Shown one piece after another: positions 17,800-26,316 of a stretch of 52,250 nucleotides of DNA. Each line of letters opens with the position of its first letter. The first letter of the stretch is position 1. This DNA is from Chitinophagaceae bacterium (GTDB lineage Bacteria; Bacteroidota; Bacteroidia; Chitinophagales; Chitinophagaceae). A program made the translations under genes and the position numbers. Below the pieces are notes generated by a model that made no database searches, had not been told where the DNA came from, and saw nothing but the letters and a program-made list of their open reading frames with translations. Where the stretch lies: assembly GCA_016787085.1 (NCBI GenBank), contig JAEUVJ010000007.1:1-52250 (forward strand). The letters are read 5' to 3'.

Positions 17800-20043
17800 C
17801 TAAAAAGCTTTGTCACTTTCCCCGCCCATAGCGATAGTATAGGCTTTGATAAAGATAGCGCCAAGGTTCTTATAAGGAGGAATGTAATCTTCAAACCCTT
17901 CTACATTAGCCGCAGTTTTAAAACTGTTCCAGAAACCCAGCCAGTCAATATCACTCCCGTTCCTGAGCTTTTCTGTCAGTAAGGAAAAGAAAGGTTTATT
18001 GATAGCCGTTCTGCCGATCTGCTTGGAAGCGATGATATGCGCATCCGGCGACTTCTTTAATATAGCGTCTATTAAATGAAAGCCACCGCATGACCCCATG
18101 AACACGATGCGGGAGGAAGGCGCCATATACTCAATTGTTGAATTGGCGAAATAACTGTGGCCTCGGTGAATGGTAATGGTCGGATTCAGTTTTTTGGCTT
18201 CCAGGTATTCTACCAGCGCCTTTTGTGCTTTGTCATCTTCGCCTGTTTCTTCAGGTAAAGGTTTGTTTGCATAAATGCTTACCGGTTTTCCTTTCGTAGA
18301 ACTGATCACCACCCATTGCGGATGGCTGCGGTCTATCTTCCAGTTAGCACTGCCGAACATATTCAGGAACCCCGGGAATATCCCCTGTCCGTCCTTATCG
18401 CCATAGAAGAATACCTGTGCTACCACGGCGCCGCTGTCATTTGTCAATGCAGAATACGGCACATTATATACCGGCGGTATACCAAGCTCTTTTGTGAGGT
18501 CTGTCTTTTGCGTAGAATCAGCCGAAAGAAAAAGATTGTTAAGGATATTATATATGGCAATTCCCCTGGGATTATTCTCTTCTACATTCCGCTCATAATT
18601 GGCCTGCACATTCCGCAGCATCTCAGCAGCCCGCGGTTTGAGTGTTTCTGCAATGCTCGCATAAGAGTCAGCTACATCCACCCCGTCTTCCAGTCCTTCT
18701 GTTCTTTCCAGCCGGCTCACAAATGCCCGCATCAGGTCATCTGCATCAGTATGGTTCGGAAATGCAGTTAAGAAATTGCCCAGCGTATTATACGCAGCCG
18801 CCTGGCTGATGAACCGCCTGTAATGATCAAAATGCAGGCTCATGAGTAAAGAATCCGGCCGGTTGTTGATCTTTTTCATCATCAGCGGATATACACCCCG
18901 TGTATAACTGGAAGTATAGATCAACCCGTCTGTCAATACGGCCACATAATACAACTCTTCGGCACTGAGGGATTGAATACACCTGAACCTTACCTCATCG
19001 TTCTCGTTATGCAGTCCGTTGATAGTATTGACAAAAACATCTTTCGCCTTCTTTTCAATTTTCGCTGTCAGGTCTTTGTAGGCAAACGCCGTATCCTTGT
19101 TCAACAACCTTTCTACATAATCCATCTGTGTTTTCACCAGTAGTTTAAAATACTGCACGGAATCCCTCTCTACCGCATCTATCTGTTCGATCGAAAGTTT
19201 GCCTTTGACAATATTATCCAAAAAAGGAAAATACTGCTGGCCGCTTTTGCTTCTTGCCATTCTCGCTACCGTACTGATAAAAACGTCATCTTTAATATTA
19301 CGTATGGTGGCCCCCAGCCTGTTACTGGCCTGCGCATAGTCATATAGCTGTTTGGGATATCTTTTGGCAACAGCCCTGATCAGGCTATCTGCAAAAGGCA
19401 TATCCGGGTTGTCTTTCAGCGTCAGAAAAGTTTGTTCCGGGTGCAGGGCGCAATACTTCAATACCACCGCATACTGGGAAGGCCAGTACCCTTCATTTTT
19501 TTCAAAGGTCACCCTGTCGGCTTTTGCTACGGATAAGGCTACCTGGTAAGGCGCATTCTTGATAATGGACTCTATGGATTTACCTTCTTTATCAAACTGC
19601 ATGGAGTTTTCGTAGGCAGTAATAATATCCGGTAACAGCACAGGGTTCACTTTTCGGGAAGCAACGTTAGTACCGAAGTACTTCAGTACATTTTCAATAC
19701 CTCTCAGGTAACGTACTTTGTTCTGGGGACTGACAGTACTGTCCATTTCAATGGAATACTGTAACCAGTCTATTCTGTCAGTGGCTGTTCTTGTCAAAAG
19801 AAAGTTGACCTCCTCATTCGCAGAAGGCGTAAATCTGTTGTCTGTGATCCCGTCAGATTTTAAGATCGTCTTTTGCCCGGCATCAATATAGTCATGAAAA
19901 AGCTCTCTGTTCTTGGGCGGTTTGAAAGTTTCCAGGCCTTTGGCTGTATCTGTTAATGAGATAAAAGAGGTTTGACCCGTAGTCAGCTGACACAGAACAA
20001 GCAGCAAGCCTGTCAGAATAAGGATCCTGGTTTTTGCTATCAT
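17800..20043 (-). CDS. Secreted protein with possible clan-CD cysteine peptidase C-terminal domain
   Basis: 747 residues with a signal peptide (ILTGLLLVLCQLTTGQ). The first 530 residues are mostly helical with no motif I know. The C-terminal 200 residues alternate strands and helices: VAQVFFYGDKDG, WVVISSTKGKPVSIY, TITIHRGHSYF, RIVFMGSCGGFHL and AHIIASKQIGRTAINKPFF. A His in GHS (about 629) 23 residues before a Cys in GSCGG (about 652), each closing a hydrophobic strand, is the His-Gly / Cys arrangement of clan CD peptidases (caspase, CHAT, gingipain). No close family name comes to mind, so the assignment is structural analogy. Monocistronic. Confidence 0.6.
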   Translation of the reverse strand: MIAKTRILILTGLLLVLCQLTTGQTSFISLTDTAKGLETFKPPKNRELFHDYIDAGQKTILKSDGITDNRFTPSANEEVNFLLTRTATDRIDWLQYSIEMDSTVSPQNKVRYLRGIENVLKYFGTNVASRKVNPVLLPDIITAYENSMQFDKEGKSIESIIKNAPYQVALSVAKADRVTFEKNEGYWPSQYAVVLKYCALHPEQTFLTLKDNPDMPFADSLIRAVAKRYPKQLYDYAQASNRLGATIRNIKDDVFISTVARMARSKSGQQYFPFLDNIVKGKLSIEQIDAVERDSVQYFKLLVKTQMDYVERLLNKDTAFAYKDLTAKIEKKAKDVFVNTINGLHNENDEVRFRCIQSLSAEELYYVAVLTDGLIYTSSYTRGVYPLMMKKINNRPDSLLMSLHFDHYRRFISQAAAYNTLGNFLTAFPNHTDADDLMRAFVSRLERTEGLEDGVDVADSYASIAETLKPRAAEMLRNVQANYERNVEENNPRGIAIYNILNNLFLSADSTQKTDLTKELGIPPVYNVPYSALTNDSGAVVAQVFFYGDKDGQGIFPGFLNMFGSANWKIDRSHPQWVVISSTKGKPVSIYANKPLPEETGEDDKAQKALVEYLEAKKLNPTITIHRGHSYFANSTIEYMAPSSRIVFMGSCGGFHLIDAILKKSPDAHIIASKQIGRTAINKPFFSLLTEKLRNGSDIDWLGFWNSFKTAANVEGFEDYIPPYKNLGAIFIKAYTIAMGGESDKAF

Positions 20044-20057
20044 AAGGAATCGTAGGG

Positions 20058-20065
20058 CAAATTTA
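20058..20065 (-). promoter_or_regulatory. -7 promoter element of the 747-residue protein gene
   Basis: TAAATTTG on the minus strand fits TAnnTTTG exactly, 15 bases before the ATG at 20043. No -33 TTTG is seen. Confidence 0.35.
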
Positions 20066-20147
20066 ATGCGGAAGTTCGGTTTATCCTATTTGTCATTGAT
20101 ATAGATGCGCTTAGGCCTCAATATGCTGGCTGTGAACTGTTAAAAAT

Positions 20148-20176
20148 TTTGGCCCGGAACGTACGTATTAAGTTTG
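20148..20176 (+). promoter_or_regulatory. Promoter of the PhoB-like / PhoR-like operon
   Basis: TTTG (20148-20151) and TAAGTTTG (20169-20176) match the -33 and -7 consensus exactly with a 17-base spacer. A second exact -7 element, TAGGTTTG (20231-20238), lies closer to the start codon with a weaker -33 (TTTT at 20207-20210), so two start sites are possible. Confidence 0.5.
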
Positions 20177-20250
20177 TATTAAGTCTGCATGAACAACCAG
20201 CCTTCATTTTACCGGGCCATAAAATCCCGTTAGGTTTGCGCAAATTTTCA

Positions 20251-20934
20251 ATGGCAATGGATACCAATACCCGGAAAGTACTGATAGCTGACGATGAGCC
20301 GGATATATTGGAAATACTGAAATATAACCTTGTCAAGGAGGGTTATGAGGTCGTAACGGCCAAAGATGGAGATGAAGCCCTTGAAAAAGCCCGCCGAAAT
20401 CAGCCAGATCTCGTAATACTGGATGTAATGATGCCCAAAAAGACCGGCGTAGAAGTATGCCAGCTACTCCGGGCGCAGCCGGCTTTTAAAGAAACACTGA
20501 TCATTTTTCTCACCGCGATCAATGACGAGGGCACCCAGATCAAAGGATTGGAGACCGGCGCTGATGATTATATCAGTAAACCCATCAGCCCGAAAGTCTT
20601 TCTCAGCCGGGTAAATGCCTTGTTCAGAAGACTGAATAAAAAGGAGACCAAAAAACTGGAGTTGAACGGGCTGACCATTGATCCCGAGCGATTCATGGTA
20701 CAGGTGGATGGCAATGATGTGGTATTGGCCAAGAAAGAATTTGAGCTGCTGCACCTGCTGGCACAGAAACCCGGCCGTGTTTTTCTGCGCAACGAGATAC
20801 TCAACCAGGTATGGGGTAATGAAGTGATCGTCGGCGACAGAACTATTGATGTACACATCCGCAAGATCCGCCAGAAGCTGGGTATAGATTGCATCACTAC
20901 CGTAAAAGGCGTCGGATATAAATTTGAGCTATAA
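20251..20934 (+). CDS. PhoB-like response regulator (OmpR/PhoB family)
   Basis: 227 residues from ATG 20251 (a second ATG at 20257 is equally possible). A receiver domain holds acidic residues in LIADDEPD, phosphoacceptor Asp at about 58 in LVILDVMMPKKTG, Thr in FLTA and Lys in ISKP. A winged-helix output domain of OmpR/PhoB type follows (VLAKKEFELLHLLAQKPGRV, DRTIDVHIRKIRQKLG, TVKGVGYKFEL). It is a DNA-binding activator phosphorylated by the kinase encoded 40 bases downstream. PhoB-class proteins bind direct repeats with an 11-bp period, the pattern found before neighbouring genes. Calling it the true phosphate regulator is inference from family and context. Confidence 0.9.
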   Translation: MAMDTNTRKVLIADDEPDILEILKYNLVKEGYEVVTAKDGDEALEKARRNQPDLVILDVMMPKKTGVEVCQLLRAQPAFKETLIIFLTAINDEGTQIKGLETGADDYISKPISPKVFLSRVNALFRRLNKKETKKLELNGLTIDPERFMVQVDGNDVVLAKKEFELLHLLAQKPGRVFLRNEILNQVWGNEVIVGDRTIDVHIRKIRQKLGIDCITTVKGVGYKFEL

Positions 20935-20966
20935 GCTGGTAGCCATAAGCTGATAGCTATTAGCTT
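20931..20966. repeat. 14-bp tandem repeat at the regulator-kinase junction
   Basis: ATAAGCTGGTAGCC (20931-20944), ATAAGCTGATAGCT (20945-20958) and a partial ATTAGCTT (20959-20966) are consecutive copies. The first overlaps the last codon and stop of the response regulator gene, and the array fills the gap to the kinase start. Confidence 0.6.
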
Positions 20967-20974
20967 TGCAACAC

Positions 20975-22027
20975 ATGCCTTCGATCAAGAACATATCTCC
21001 ACGACAACTTTCTTTTTTTACCGCATTGGGACTGGCTGCACCTATCAGTCTTCTTGTCTTTATCATTGAAAGAAGATGGCAGCCGGTAGTTCTTGCTTTT
21101 TGCATCATCCTTTTTGGGGGTTATCTGCTGATCAGTTTTGTACTGGAAAAATTCATCTACCGGAAGATCAAACTTATTTACAAATTCATTCACCAGACCA
21201 AGGCTACCAAAAAAGAAGAGACTTACTACAAATACCTCTTGCCTAAAAAAAGTATTGATGAGGTAAGAGAAGATGTGGAAGCGTGGGCCGAAGAGAACAA
21301 ACAGGAAATTGAACTGCTGCGGCAGAACGAACAGTTCCGGAAAGAATTTCTCCAAAATCTCTCGCATGAATTCAAAACCCCTGTCTTTGCGATACAGGGT
21401 TACGTAGATACCCTGCTGCAGGGAGCTATGGAAAACCCGGACATCAATAAACGATTCCTTGAAAAAACAGCCACTAATGTTGAAAGATTGACCAACCTGC
21501 TGAATGATCTCGATGAAATATCCAAGCTCGAAAGAGGAGAGTTGGTACTGTTCAAACAAAACTTCATCATCCAGGACCTGGTGAAAGATGTGTTCGAAAG
21601 TATCTCCATCATGGCAGAGCCAAAAGACATCAAATGCAGCATCAAAAAAGGATGTGAATCCCCGCTGATGGTCTTTGCTGATAAAGAAAAAATACGACAG
21701 GTATTGCTGAACCTTGTGGAGAATTCCATTAAATACGGTAAACAGGGAGGCAGCATCACCGCCAGCATGTACAATACTGATGGCAAACATATCCTGGTTG
21801 AAATGAGTGATGACGGGGTCGGCATACCCGAGCGGCACCTGGCCCGCATATTTGAACGGTTTTACCGAACCGAAGAAGGCCGCAGTCTTGATGTAACAGG
21901 CAGCGGTCTGGGCCTCGCCATCTGCAAACACATCATTGAAGCACATGGACAGACCATTCATGTACGCAGCCGGGAAGATATCGGAACCACGATCGGGTTT
22001 ACGCTGGACAGAAAAAGGGAACAGTAA
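20975..22027 (+). CDS. PhoR-like sensor histidine kinase
   Basis: 350 residues from ATG 20975 (an in-frame TTG lies 9 bases upstream). Two membrane helices (about 14-34 and 38-58) with almost no periplasmic loop are followed by a linker, the phosphoacceptor His in NLSHEFKTPVFAI (about 134), and an ATPase domain with N box LLNLVENSIKYG, G1 DDGVGIP and G2 GSGLGLAICKHI. There is no PAS domain and no sizeable sensor domain, as in PhoR-type kinases controlled through a transporter complex. No pst or phoU gene is present in the window. Operon partner of the response regulator. Confidence 0.88.
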   Translation: MPSIKNISPRQLSFFTALGLAAPISLLVFIIERRWQPVVLAFCIILFGGYLLISFVLEKFIYRKIKLIYKFIHQTKATKKEETYYKYLLPKKSIDEVREDVEAWAEENKQEIELLRQNEQFRKEFLQNLSHEFKTPVFAIQGYVDTLLQGAMENPDINKRFLEKTATNVERLTNLLNDLDEISKLERGELVLFKQNFIIQDLVKDVFESISIMAEPKDIKCSIKKGCESPLMVFADKEKIRQVLLNLVENSIKYGKQGGSITASMYNTDGKHILVEMSDDGVGIPERHLARIFERFYRTEEGRSLDVTGSGLGLAICKHIIEAHGQTIHVRSREDIGTTIGFTLDRKREQ

Positions 22028-22029
22028 CT

Positions 22030-22086
22030 GGTAACATAAATGTAATCTTCCTGTAATGATCCGGTCATTTTGCAAAACTTATTTTG
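22030..22086 (+). promoter_or_regulatory. Pho-box-like array and promoter of the phosphatase-family gene
   Basis: Immediately after the kinase stop, four 7-mers recur with exact 11-base spacing: GGTAACA (22030), TGTAATC (22041), TGTAATG (22052), GGTCATT (22063). PhoB sites of Proteobacteria are likewise TGTCATN direct repeats with an 11-bp period. A -7-like TTATTTTG (22079-22086) starts 9 bases after the last unit, with no -33 TTTG at the normal place, as expected of an activator-dependent promoter. The predicted transcript starts about 9 bases before the ATG at 22102. That the adjacent PhoB-like protein binds here is inference. Confidence 0.55.
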
Positions 22087-22092
22087 CAAAAC
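22067..22092 (+). repeat. Tandem copies of a palindromic 12-mer
   Basis: ATTTTGCAAAAC occurs at 22067-22078 and 22081-22092, and each copy contains the palindrome TTTTGCAAAA. The pair overlaps the last Pho-box-like unit and the predicted -7 element. It may be a second operator or chance AT-rich symmetry. Confidence 0.5.
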
Positions 22093-22101
22093 CGTTACAC
22101 A

Positions 22102-23208
22102 ATGAAAAGCTTTGTTACCTGCATTCTCGTATTTGCAGTATTACAGCCGCAGCTTTACCATTCTTCTTCTCTCCCTGAACCTGCAAGACCTGTTTCACCA
22201 GCCGGCAATGTTTTTGTCATCACACTGGATGGGTTCCGATGGCAGGAAGTGTTCACCGGCGCCGATCCTGTCCTGCTCAGTAATGAACGATATACTCCCG
22301 ATACAGCCACCATGCAATTACTGTATGGTTCGACCGATACCGAAGGCAGGAGAAAAAAGCTCCTGCCTTTTTTCTGGAATGTGATCGCTGCCAAAGGCCA
22401 GTTATACGGCAACCGTCATTATGATAATAAAATGGATGTGGCAAATGCATACAACATTTCCTATCCTGGCTACAACGAACTGCTGACCGGCAATACCGAC
22501 CTCACGATCTCATCCAACGACAAATACAGCAATCCCCATATCACCATTCTCGAATACCTGAACAGCAAGGAGGAGTTCAAAGGAAAAGTTGCGGCTTTCA
22601 CATCATGGGATGTATTCCCTTATATCCTGAATAAAGAAAGAAGCGATATTGTTCTCAACAGTGGTTATGAAAAAGTAAACCAGCTGAACAATGAAACAAT
22701 ACAGGTTGTTAACAGAGTGCAGGATGAAATAATAAAAGAAAAAAGGGCCACCCGTCACGACGGGCTCACGTTCGTGGCTGCTAAAGAATACATACAGCAG
22801 CACAGGCCAAAAGTATTTTTCTTAGGATTGGGCGAAACAGATGAAGCTGCCCATGATGGCCGCTATGATCTTTACCTGGAAAAAGCAGCAGAAGCCGACC
22901 GCATGATTGCACAGCTCTGGCATTATGTACAAACCACCCCGGGATATAAAGGCAATACCACTTTTATCATCACCACTGATCATGGCCGGGGAAAGAAAAC
23001 GGGAAGATGGTCTGATCACGGTGCATGGATCAGTGGCTCTTCCCAGACATGGCTGGCCGTCATGGGACCCGGCATCATTCCTGCCGGGGAAATAAAAGAA
23101 GACCAGCAGCATTACCAGAAACAGGTAGCTCAAACCATTGCTTTATTGTTAGGAGAAAGATTTGAAAGCGATCAGCCGGTAGCATCAGCTATTGCACTGA
23201 AGCAGTAG
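22102..23208 (+). CDS. Exported alkaline-phosphatase-superfamily enzyme (phosphodiesterase type)
   Basis: 368 residues with an N-terminal signal. Metal-binding blocks of the alkaline phosphatase superfamily are in order: ITLDGFRWQ (about 40-48), the nucleophile region ISYPGYNELLTG, LGETDEAAHDG, ITTDHGRG and SDHGAW. The block aligns with TFPNHxxLVTG of type I phosphodiesterases and puts Ser in the nucleophile position. The enzyme would hydrolyse phosphate mono- or diesters in the periplasm or outside. ATG 22102 is chosen because it starts the signal peptide. A paralogue lies at 26908-27993. The 3' end overlaps the convergent FAD oxidoreductase gene by 20 bases. Confidence 0.85.
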   Translation: MKSFVTCILVFAVLQPQLYHSSSLPEPARPVSPAGNVFVITLDGFRWQEVFTGADPVLLSNERYTPDTATMQLLYGSTDTEGRRKKLLPFFWNVIAAKGQLYGNRHYDNKMDVANAYNISYPGYNELLTGNTDLTISSNDKYSNPHITILEYLNSKEEFKGKVAAFTSWDVFPYILNKERSDIVLNSGYEKVNQLNNETIQVVNRVQDEIIKEKRATRHDGLTFVAAKEYIQQHRPKVFFLGLGETDEAAHDGRYDLYLEKAAEADRMIAQLWHYVQTTPGYKGNTTFIITTDHGRGKKTGRWSDHGAWISGSSQTWLAVMGPGIIPAGEIKEDQQHYQKQVAQTIALLLGERFESDQPVASAIALKQ

Positions 23209-24352
23209 CAATATCCTTACTTTTTGTTTTTCCTTCGATCAGTTGCTCACACAATCCAAAACTCAGCGTCATCCCCGCGCCGCCCAGGCCATTAATGATG
23301 GTCACTCCTTTTTCCGGTTCGAGGATAATATAGCTTTCCCCATTGGTAAGTTTTGAATAGATGCCATTCCAGGTGGCCGTAATTTTTTCATCGGGAAATA
23401 CAGCGAACTTCTTCAGGTAGCCAAGTATAAGTTGATTGATGAGCTGCCGGTCAAAAGGATCATGTGTCAGCCCGTACTCATGTGAATCGCCGATGGTCAG
23501 TTCGCCTGTTTCATTTTGCGAGACCATCACATGAATACCCCACTTCAGATGATCAGGATACTCCTGTTCAAAGCGCTGTTTAAGCTGCTGCAAAGAGGAT
23601 GCGGCTTTGAAACTATTATAATGCGCCAATGACAATCCGCCACACAGCGCAGGGCCTATGCGCAGGTTGCCAGACTGCTCACCCATGCGCATCATCTGCA
23701 GCTTACATTTAGTGATAGGTAAGTAAGAATAGAGTTCCGGGTAGAGTGTTTCAAAATCAGCGCCGCTACAAACATATATTTCATCAGCCTCGAATACTTC
23801 TTTTCCGGAATAGGCCGCAGGGTAACAGATATCTGTGATCGCTTTACCCCATATAAAGCGGACCCCATATTTTTCTTCTAACCAGGACGGGATCCTTTCG
23901 ATGGCTTTCCGCGGGTCAACGATCAGCTCCTGTGTACTGTACAAAGCGCCTTTCAGATCTTTTTCCACTACCACAGATGATCTTTGCCTTGTATCTGCAG
24001 CGTTCAGTAACTGATAGCCGCGATGCCGGTAAATCTCCTGCAATTCTTCCAGCACTCTCCATTCGTCGTTGTTATAAGCAAGATGCAGCGAACCTGCTTC
24101 ATCATACCAGATACCTGCACTATCACAGGTCTCTTTCCAGATCTGTCTCGACAGCATGGCTCTTTCATATAACTCACCATCCGGTTGCCCGATGGGCCAT
24201 ACCATCCCAAAATTCCGGATAGAAGCGCCGACAGCTTTTTCATTCCTCTCAATCACTTTCACGGCATATCCACGAATAGCCAAAGCACGGGCTATTGCCA
24301 ATCCCACGATGCCTGCACCAATGACAATAACCGAACGTTGCACCATGCTCAC
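23189..24352 (-). CDS. FAD-dependent oxidoreductase of phosphonate operons (TIGR03364-like)
   Basis: 387 residues. A Rossmann FAD site SVIVIGAGIVGLAIARALA (about 7-25) and a second FAD contact INGLGGAGMTLSFGLCEQLI near the end show the glycine/D-amino acid oxidase (DAO) fold. The motif GASIRNFGMVWPIGQPDGEL is typical of the TIGR03364 subfamily, known from phosphonate degradation clusters and reported to act on N-alkylated aminoethylphosphonates. It would oxidise an aminophosphonate C-N bond to give an aldehyde for the phosphonatase-like enzyme encoded upstream. Start GTG overlaps the carrier's stop by 4 bases (ATG at 24346 is the alternative). Last gene of the minus-strand run. Confidence 0.85.
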   Translation of the reverse strand: MSMVQRSVIVIGAGIVGLAIARALAIRGYAVKVIERNEKAVGASIRNFGMVWPIGQPDGELYERAMLSRQIWKETCDSAGIWYDEAGSLHLAYNNDEWRVLEELQEIYRHRGYQLLNAADTRQRSSVVVEKDLKGALYSTQELIVDPRKAIERIPSWLEEKYGVRFIWGKAITDICYPAAYSGKEVFEADEIYVCSGADFETLYPELYSYLPITKCKLQMMRMGEQSGNLRIGPALCGGLSLAHYNSFKAASSLQQLKQRFEQEYPDHLKWGIHVMVSQNETGELTIGDSHEYGLTHDPFDRQLINQLILGYLKKFAVFPDEKITATWNGIYSKLTNGESYIILEPEKGVTIINGLGGAGMTLSFGLCEQLIEGKTKSKDIATASVQ

Positions 24353-25638
24353 TTCTTTATATACGTTGAATATTTTTTTCTGAAATAGAGATAGGAAAGA
24401 ATAGTCCCGGCCAGCCCTAGCACAGATATGACCGCCACTCCCTGTGAATAGAACTGCGACCAGTTGAGCTCTAATTTCATGAACTCCTTGGTAAGCATCA
24501 CCGTCACACTGCCGAGATACCCGAATGCATCGGCAAAATAGATCAGGAACCCGACATTACCTGCTATCCTGAATGAAGCGATCAGCCTTTCAAAAAAGAT
24601 ACAATTGAAAGGGATATAACCCATATATAAGCCAAGACCCGTTAACTGCATCCACATCACGCCGCCCATTTTTCCTGTAATGAACAACAGAGAAGCAAGG
24701 CCCGCCATCGCAAAACCGGCAGCGATCACATAATGGGCAACGGCAAAGGCCAGGAAATTCTTCCGGATAAGTACCAGCAATCCCATGATCAGCAAAATGA
24801 TCAGTGAAGTATTGATCTCTGTTTTGGTAAATATGGAGTAATTGTTCCCATAGCCCAGTTCGTTCCAGATATTGGCCATATAGCTGTCCCGCACATCCCT
24901 CATCACAGTCAATATCAAATACGTCACTGTAACGATACCCAGCCCGATACCGAATGTTTTCAAAAATTGCTTCCTGCTTTCTCCATCCATGGGCAGCCGG
25001 ATCGTCCGTTCCTGTACATCGGTCTGATCAGGCACCGGTATTTTTTCCAGCAACCATAAGAGCAATAACAAGGGTAGCGCAAACACGAGCCCTGTCATAA
25101 AGGGCATCCATGTTTCAGGCACATTCCATTCCACCACCAGCCATTTGGCCACTGAACGGGTAAACCCACCGGCAAATATGAAACTGACAGCTAATGCTGC
25201 CCCGATAAAGTCTGTCGCTGTTCTTCCTTCCACATAGCTGAACACAATGCCCCACATAAATCCCAGCATAAACCCATTCACAAAAAGAAAGAACATGCCA
25301 TATGGCGCCGGTACCAGGCCAAAGAACAGTAAACATAACCAAGCAGAGCCTACCAATACAAGACTTGTTCTGAAGCGGCCGATCATTTTTAATTCCGCAA
25401 TGAACTTGATCCCATAAAATTTACTGAGCATATAACCGATCACCTGGCTGATGATCAGCAATGTCTGGTATGAAACGCCCCAGAATTTTATACCATCAAA
25501 TGTGGCAATGGTAAAAGGTTTGCGATAGGCATACACGGATGAGTATGCCATGAACGCCACCAGTGCGGCACAAAGTGCTACAATGATATGCTGTCCCCTT
25601 GTTCTCGTTTTAGGTATAGTGGCGGCAATATCAGTCAC
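24349..25638 (-). CDS. MFS-type carrier (DUF5690-like)
   Basis: About 429 residues if the GTG at 25638 is used (MTDIAATIPKTRTRGQH). That codon lies 8 bases inside the upstream hydrolase gene, which suits coupled translation; a longer ATG start at 25761 would overlap that gene by 130 bases. About 12 membrane segments, with a first-helix YAYRKPFTIATF and a central loop LEKIPVPDQTDVQERTIRLP, resemble the DUF5690 branch of the major facilitator family, known mainly from Bacteroidota. It most likely brings the phosphonate across the inner membrane to the catabolic enzymes, a role taken by ABC carriers in other bacteria; this is inference from position. Confidence 0.75.
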   Translation of the reverse strand: MTDIAATIPKTRTRGQHIIVALCAALVAFMAYSSVYAYRKPFTIATFDGIKFWGVSYQTLLIISQVIGYMLSKFYGIKFIAELKMIGRFRTSLVLVGSAWLCLLFFGLVPAPYGMFFLFVNGFMLGFMWGIVFSYVEGRTATDFIGAALAVSFIFAGGFTRSVAKWLVVEWNVPETWMPFMTGLVFALPLLLLLWLLEKIPVPDQTDVQERTIRLPMDGESRKQFLKTFGIGLGIVTVTYLILTVMRDVRDSYMANIWNELGYGNNYSIFTKTEINTSLIILLIMGLLVLIRKNFLAFAVAHYVIAAGFAMAGLASLLFITGKMGGVMWMQLTGLGLYMGYIPFNCIFFERLIASFRIAGNVGFLIYFADAFGYLGSVTVMLTKEFMKLELNWSQFYSQGVAVISVLGLAGTILSYLYFRKKYSTYIKK

Positions 25639-26314
25639 GCTCAAATAATAATGCAGGTAATTCCGAAAGATCGTTAATAATATGATCCGGTGTATAAGGT
25701 TCCAGTTGTTCTTTGGTAAAAGCCCCGGTGGTAACGGCCACCACCATCGCACAACCTGCATTGATCCCTTCGTTCACATCCACTTCCGTATCCCCGATCT
25801 TGATCACTTCGTTCGGATCAACAATACCTGCCCGCTCCATCAGCGTTTGTATCATAAAAGGCTGCGGCCTGCCCTCTTCTACTTCATCACTGGCAATATA
25901 ATCATCCACCAGCCCTTTTTCCATCCATTGAAAACGACTGACGATCGTATCGGCGATCACTTTTGAAAACCCGGTGTTCAATGCAATTTTGATTCCTTTC
26001 TCTTTCAGTTGCAGCATCACGTCTTCTGCACCGGGCATGGGTTTTACTTCAGAAGAATATTCATAATGATCTAAAATCTCTTCTTCAAATTCATTGTGAA
26101 TATTACTGATCAGTGTTTCATCAAACTCTGCCCCCATTTTTTCAAGCATCATCCGGATAGCCACCGGTTTTTTATAACCCATCAGGGGTTGAATATCGCT
26201 TTTGTCAATAGTAAAACCATACTTCCCGAAGGCATTCCGGAAAGCAGTGGCAACAGCGCTGTTGTCAAAAACAGTAGTGCCCGCAATATCAAATACAGCT
26301 AACCTGACTGACAT
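25631..26314 (-). CDS. Phosphonatase-like HAD hydrolase (PhnX-like)
   Basis: 227 residues. The HAD nucleophile motif is VFDIAGTT (Asp 9), with the DxAGT form special to phosphonoacetaldehyde hydrolase and its close relatives (TIGR01422/TIGR03351) in place of the common DxDGT. The basic residue before motif III is Arg in EEGRPQPF, again as in PhnX, and motif IV is KIGDTEVDVNEG. PhnX uses a cap-domain lysine to form a Schiff base; MGYKKP has lysines at 48 and 49 in that region. The expected reaction is cleavage of phosphonoacetaldehyde or a similar phosphono-aldehyde to phosphate. Starts 2 bases after the HD oxygenase gene. Confidence 0.85.
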   Translation of the reverse strand: MSVRLAVFDIAGTTVFDNSAVATAFRNAFGKYGFTIDKSDIQPLMGYKKPVAIRMMLEKMGAEFDETLISNIHNEFEEEILDHYEYSSEVKPMPGAEDVMLQLKEKGIKIALNTGFSKVIADTIVSRFQWMEKGLVDDYIASDEVEEGRPQPFMIQTLMERAGIVDPNEVIKIGDTEVDVNEGINAGCAMVVAVTTGAFTKEQLEPYTPDHIINDLSELPALLFERD

Positions 26315-26316
26315 GG

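Noticed and set aside
20960..22075. A 371-codon open frame on the minus strand across the kinase gene
   Set aside because: It is the antisense shadow of the histidine kinase, whose H, N and G boxes are intact on the plus strand. The antisense product has no recognisable domain.
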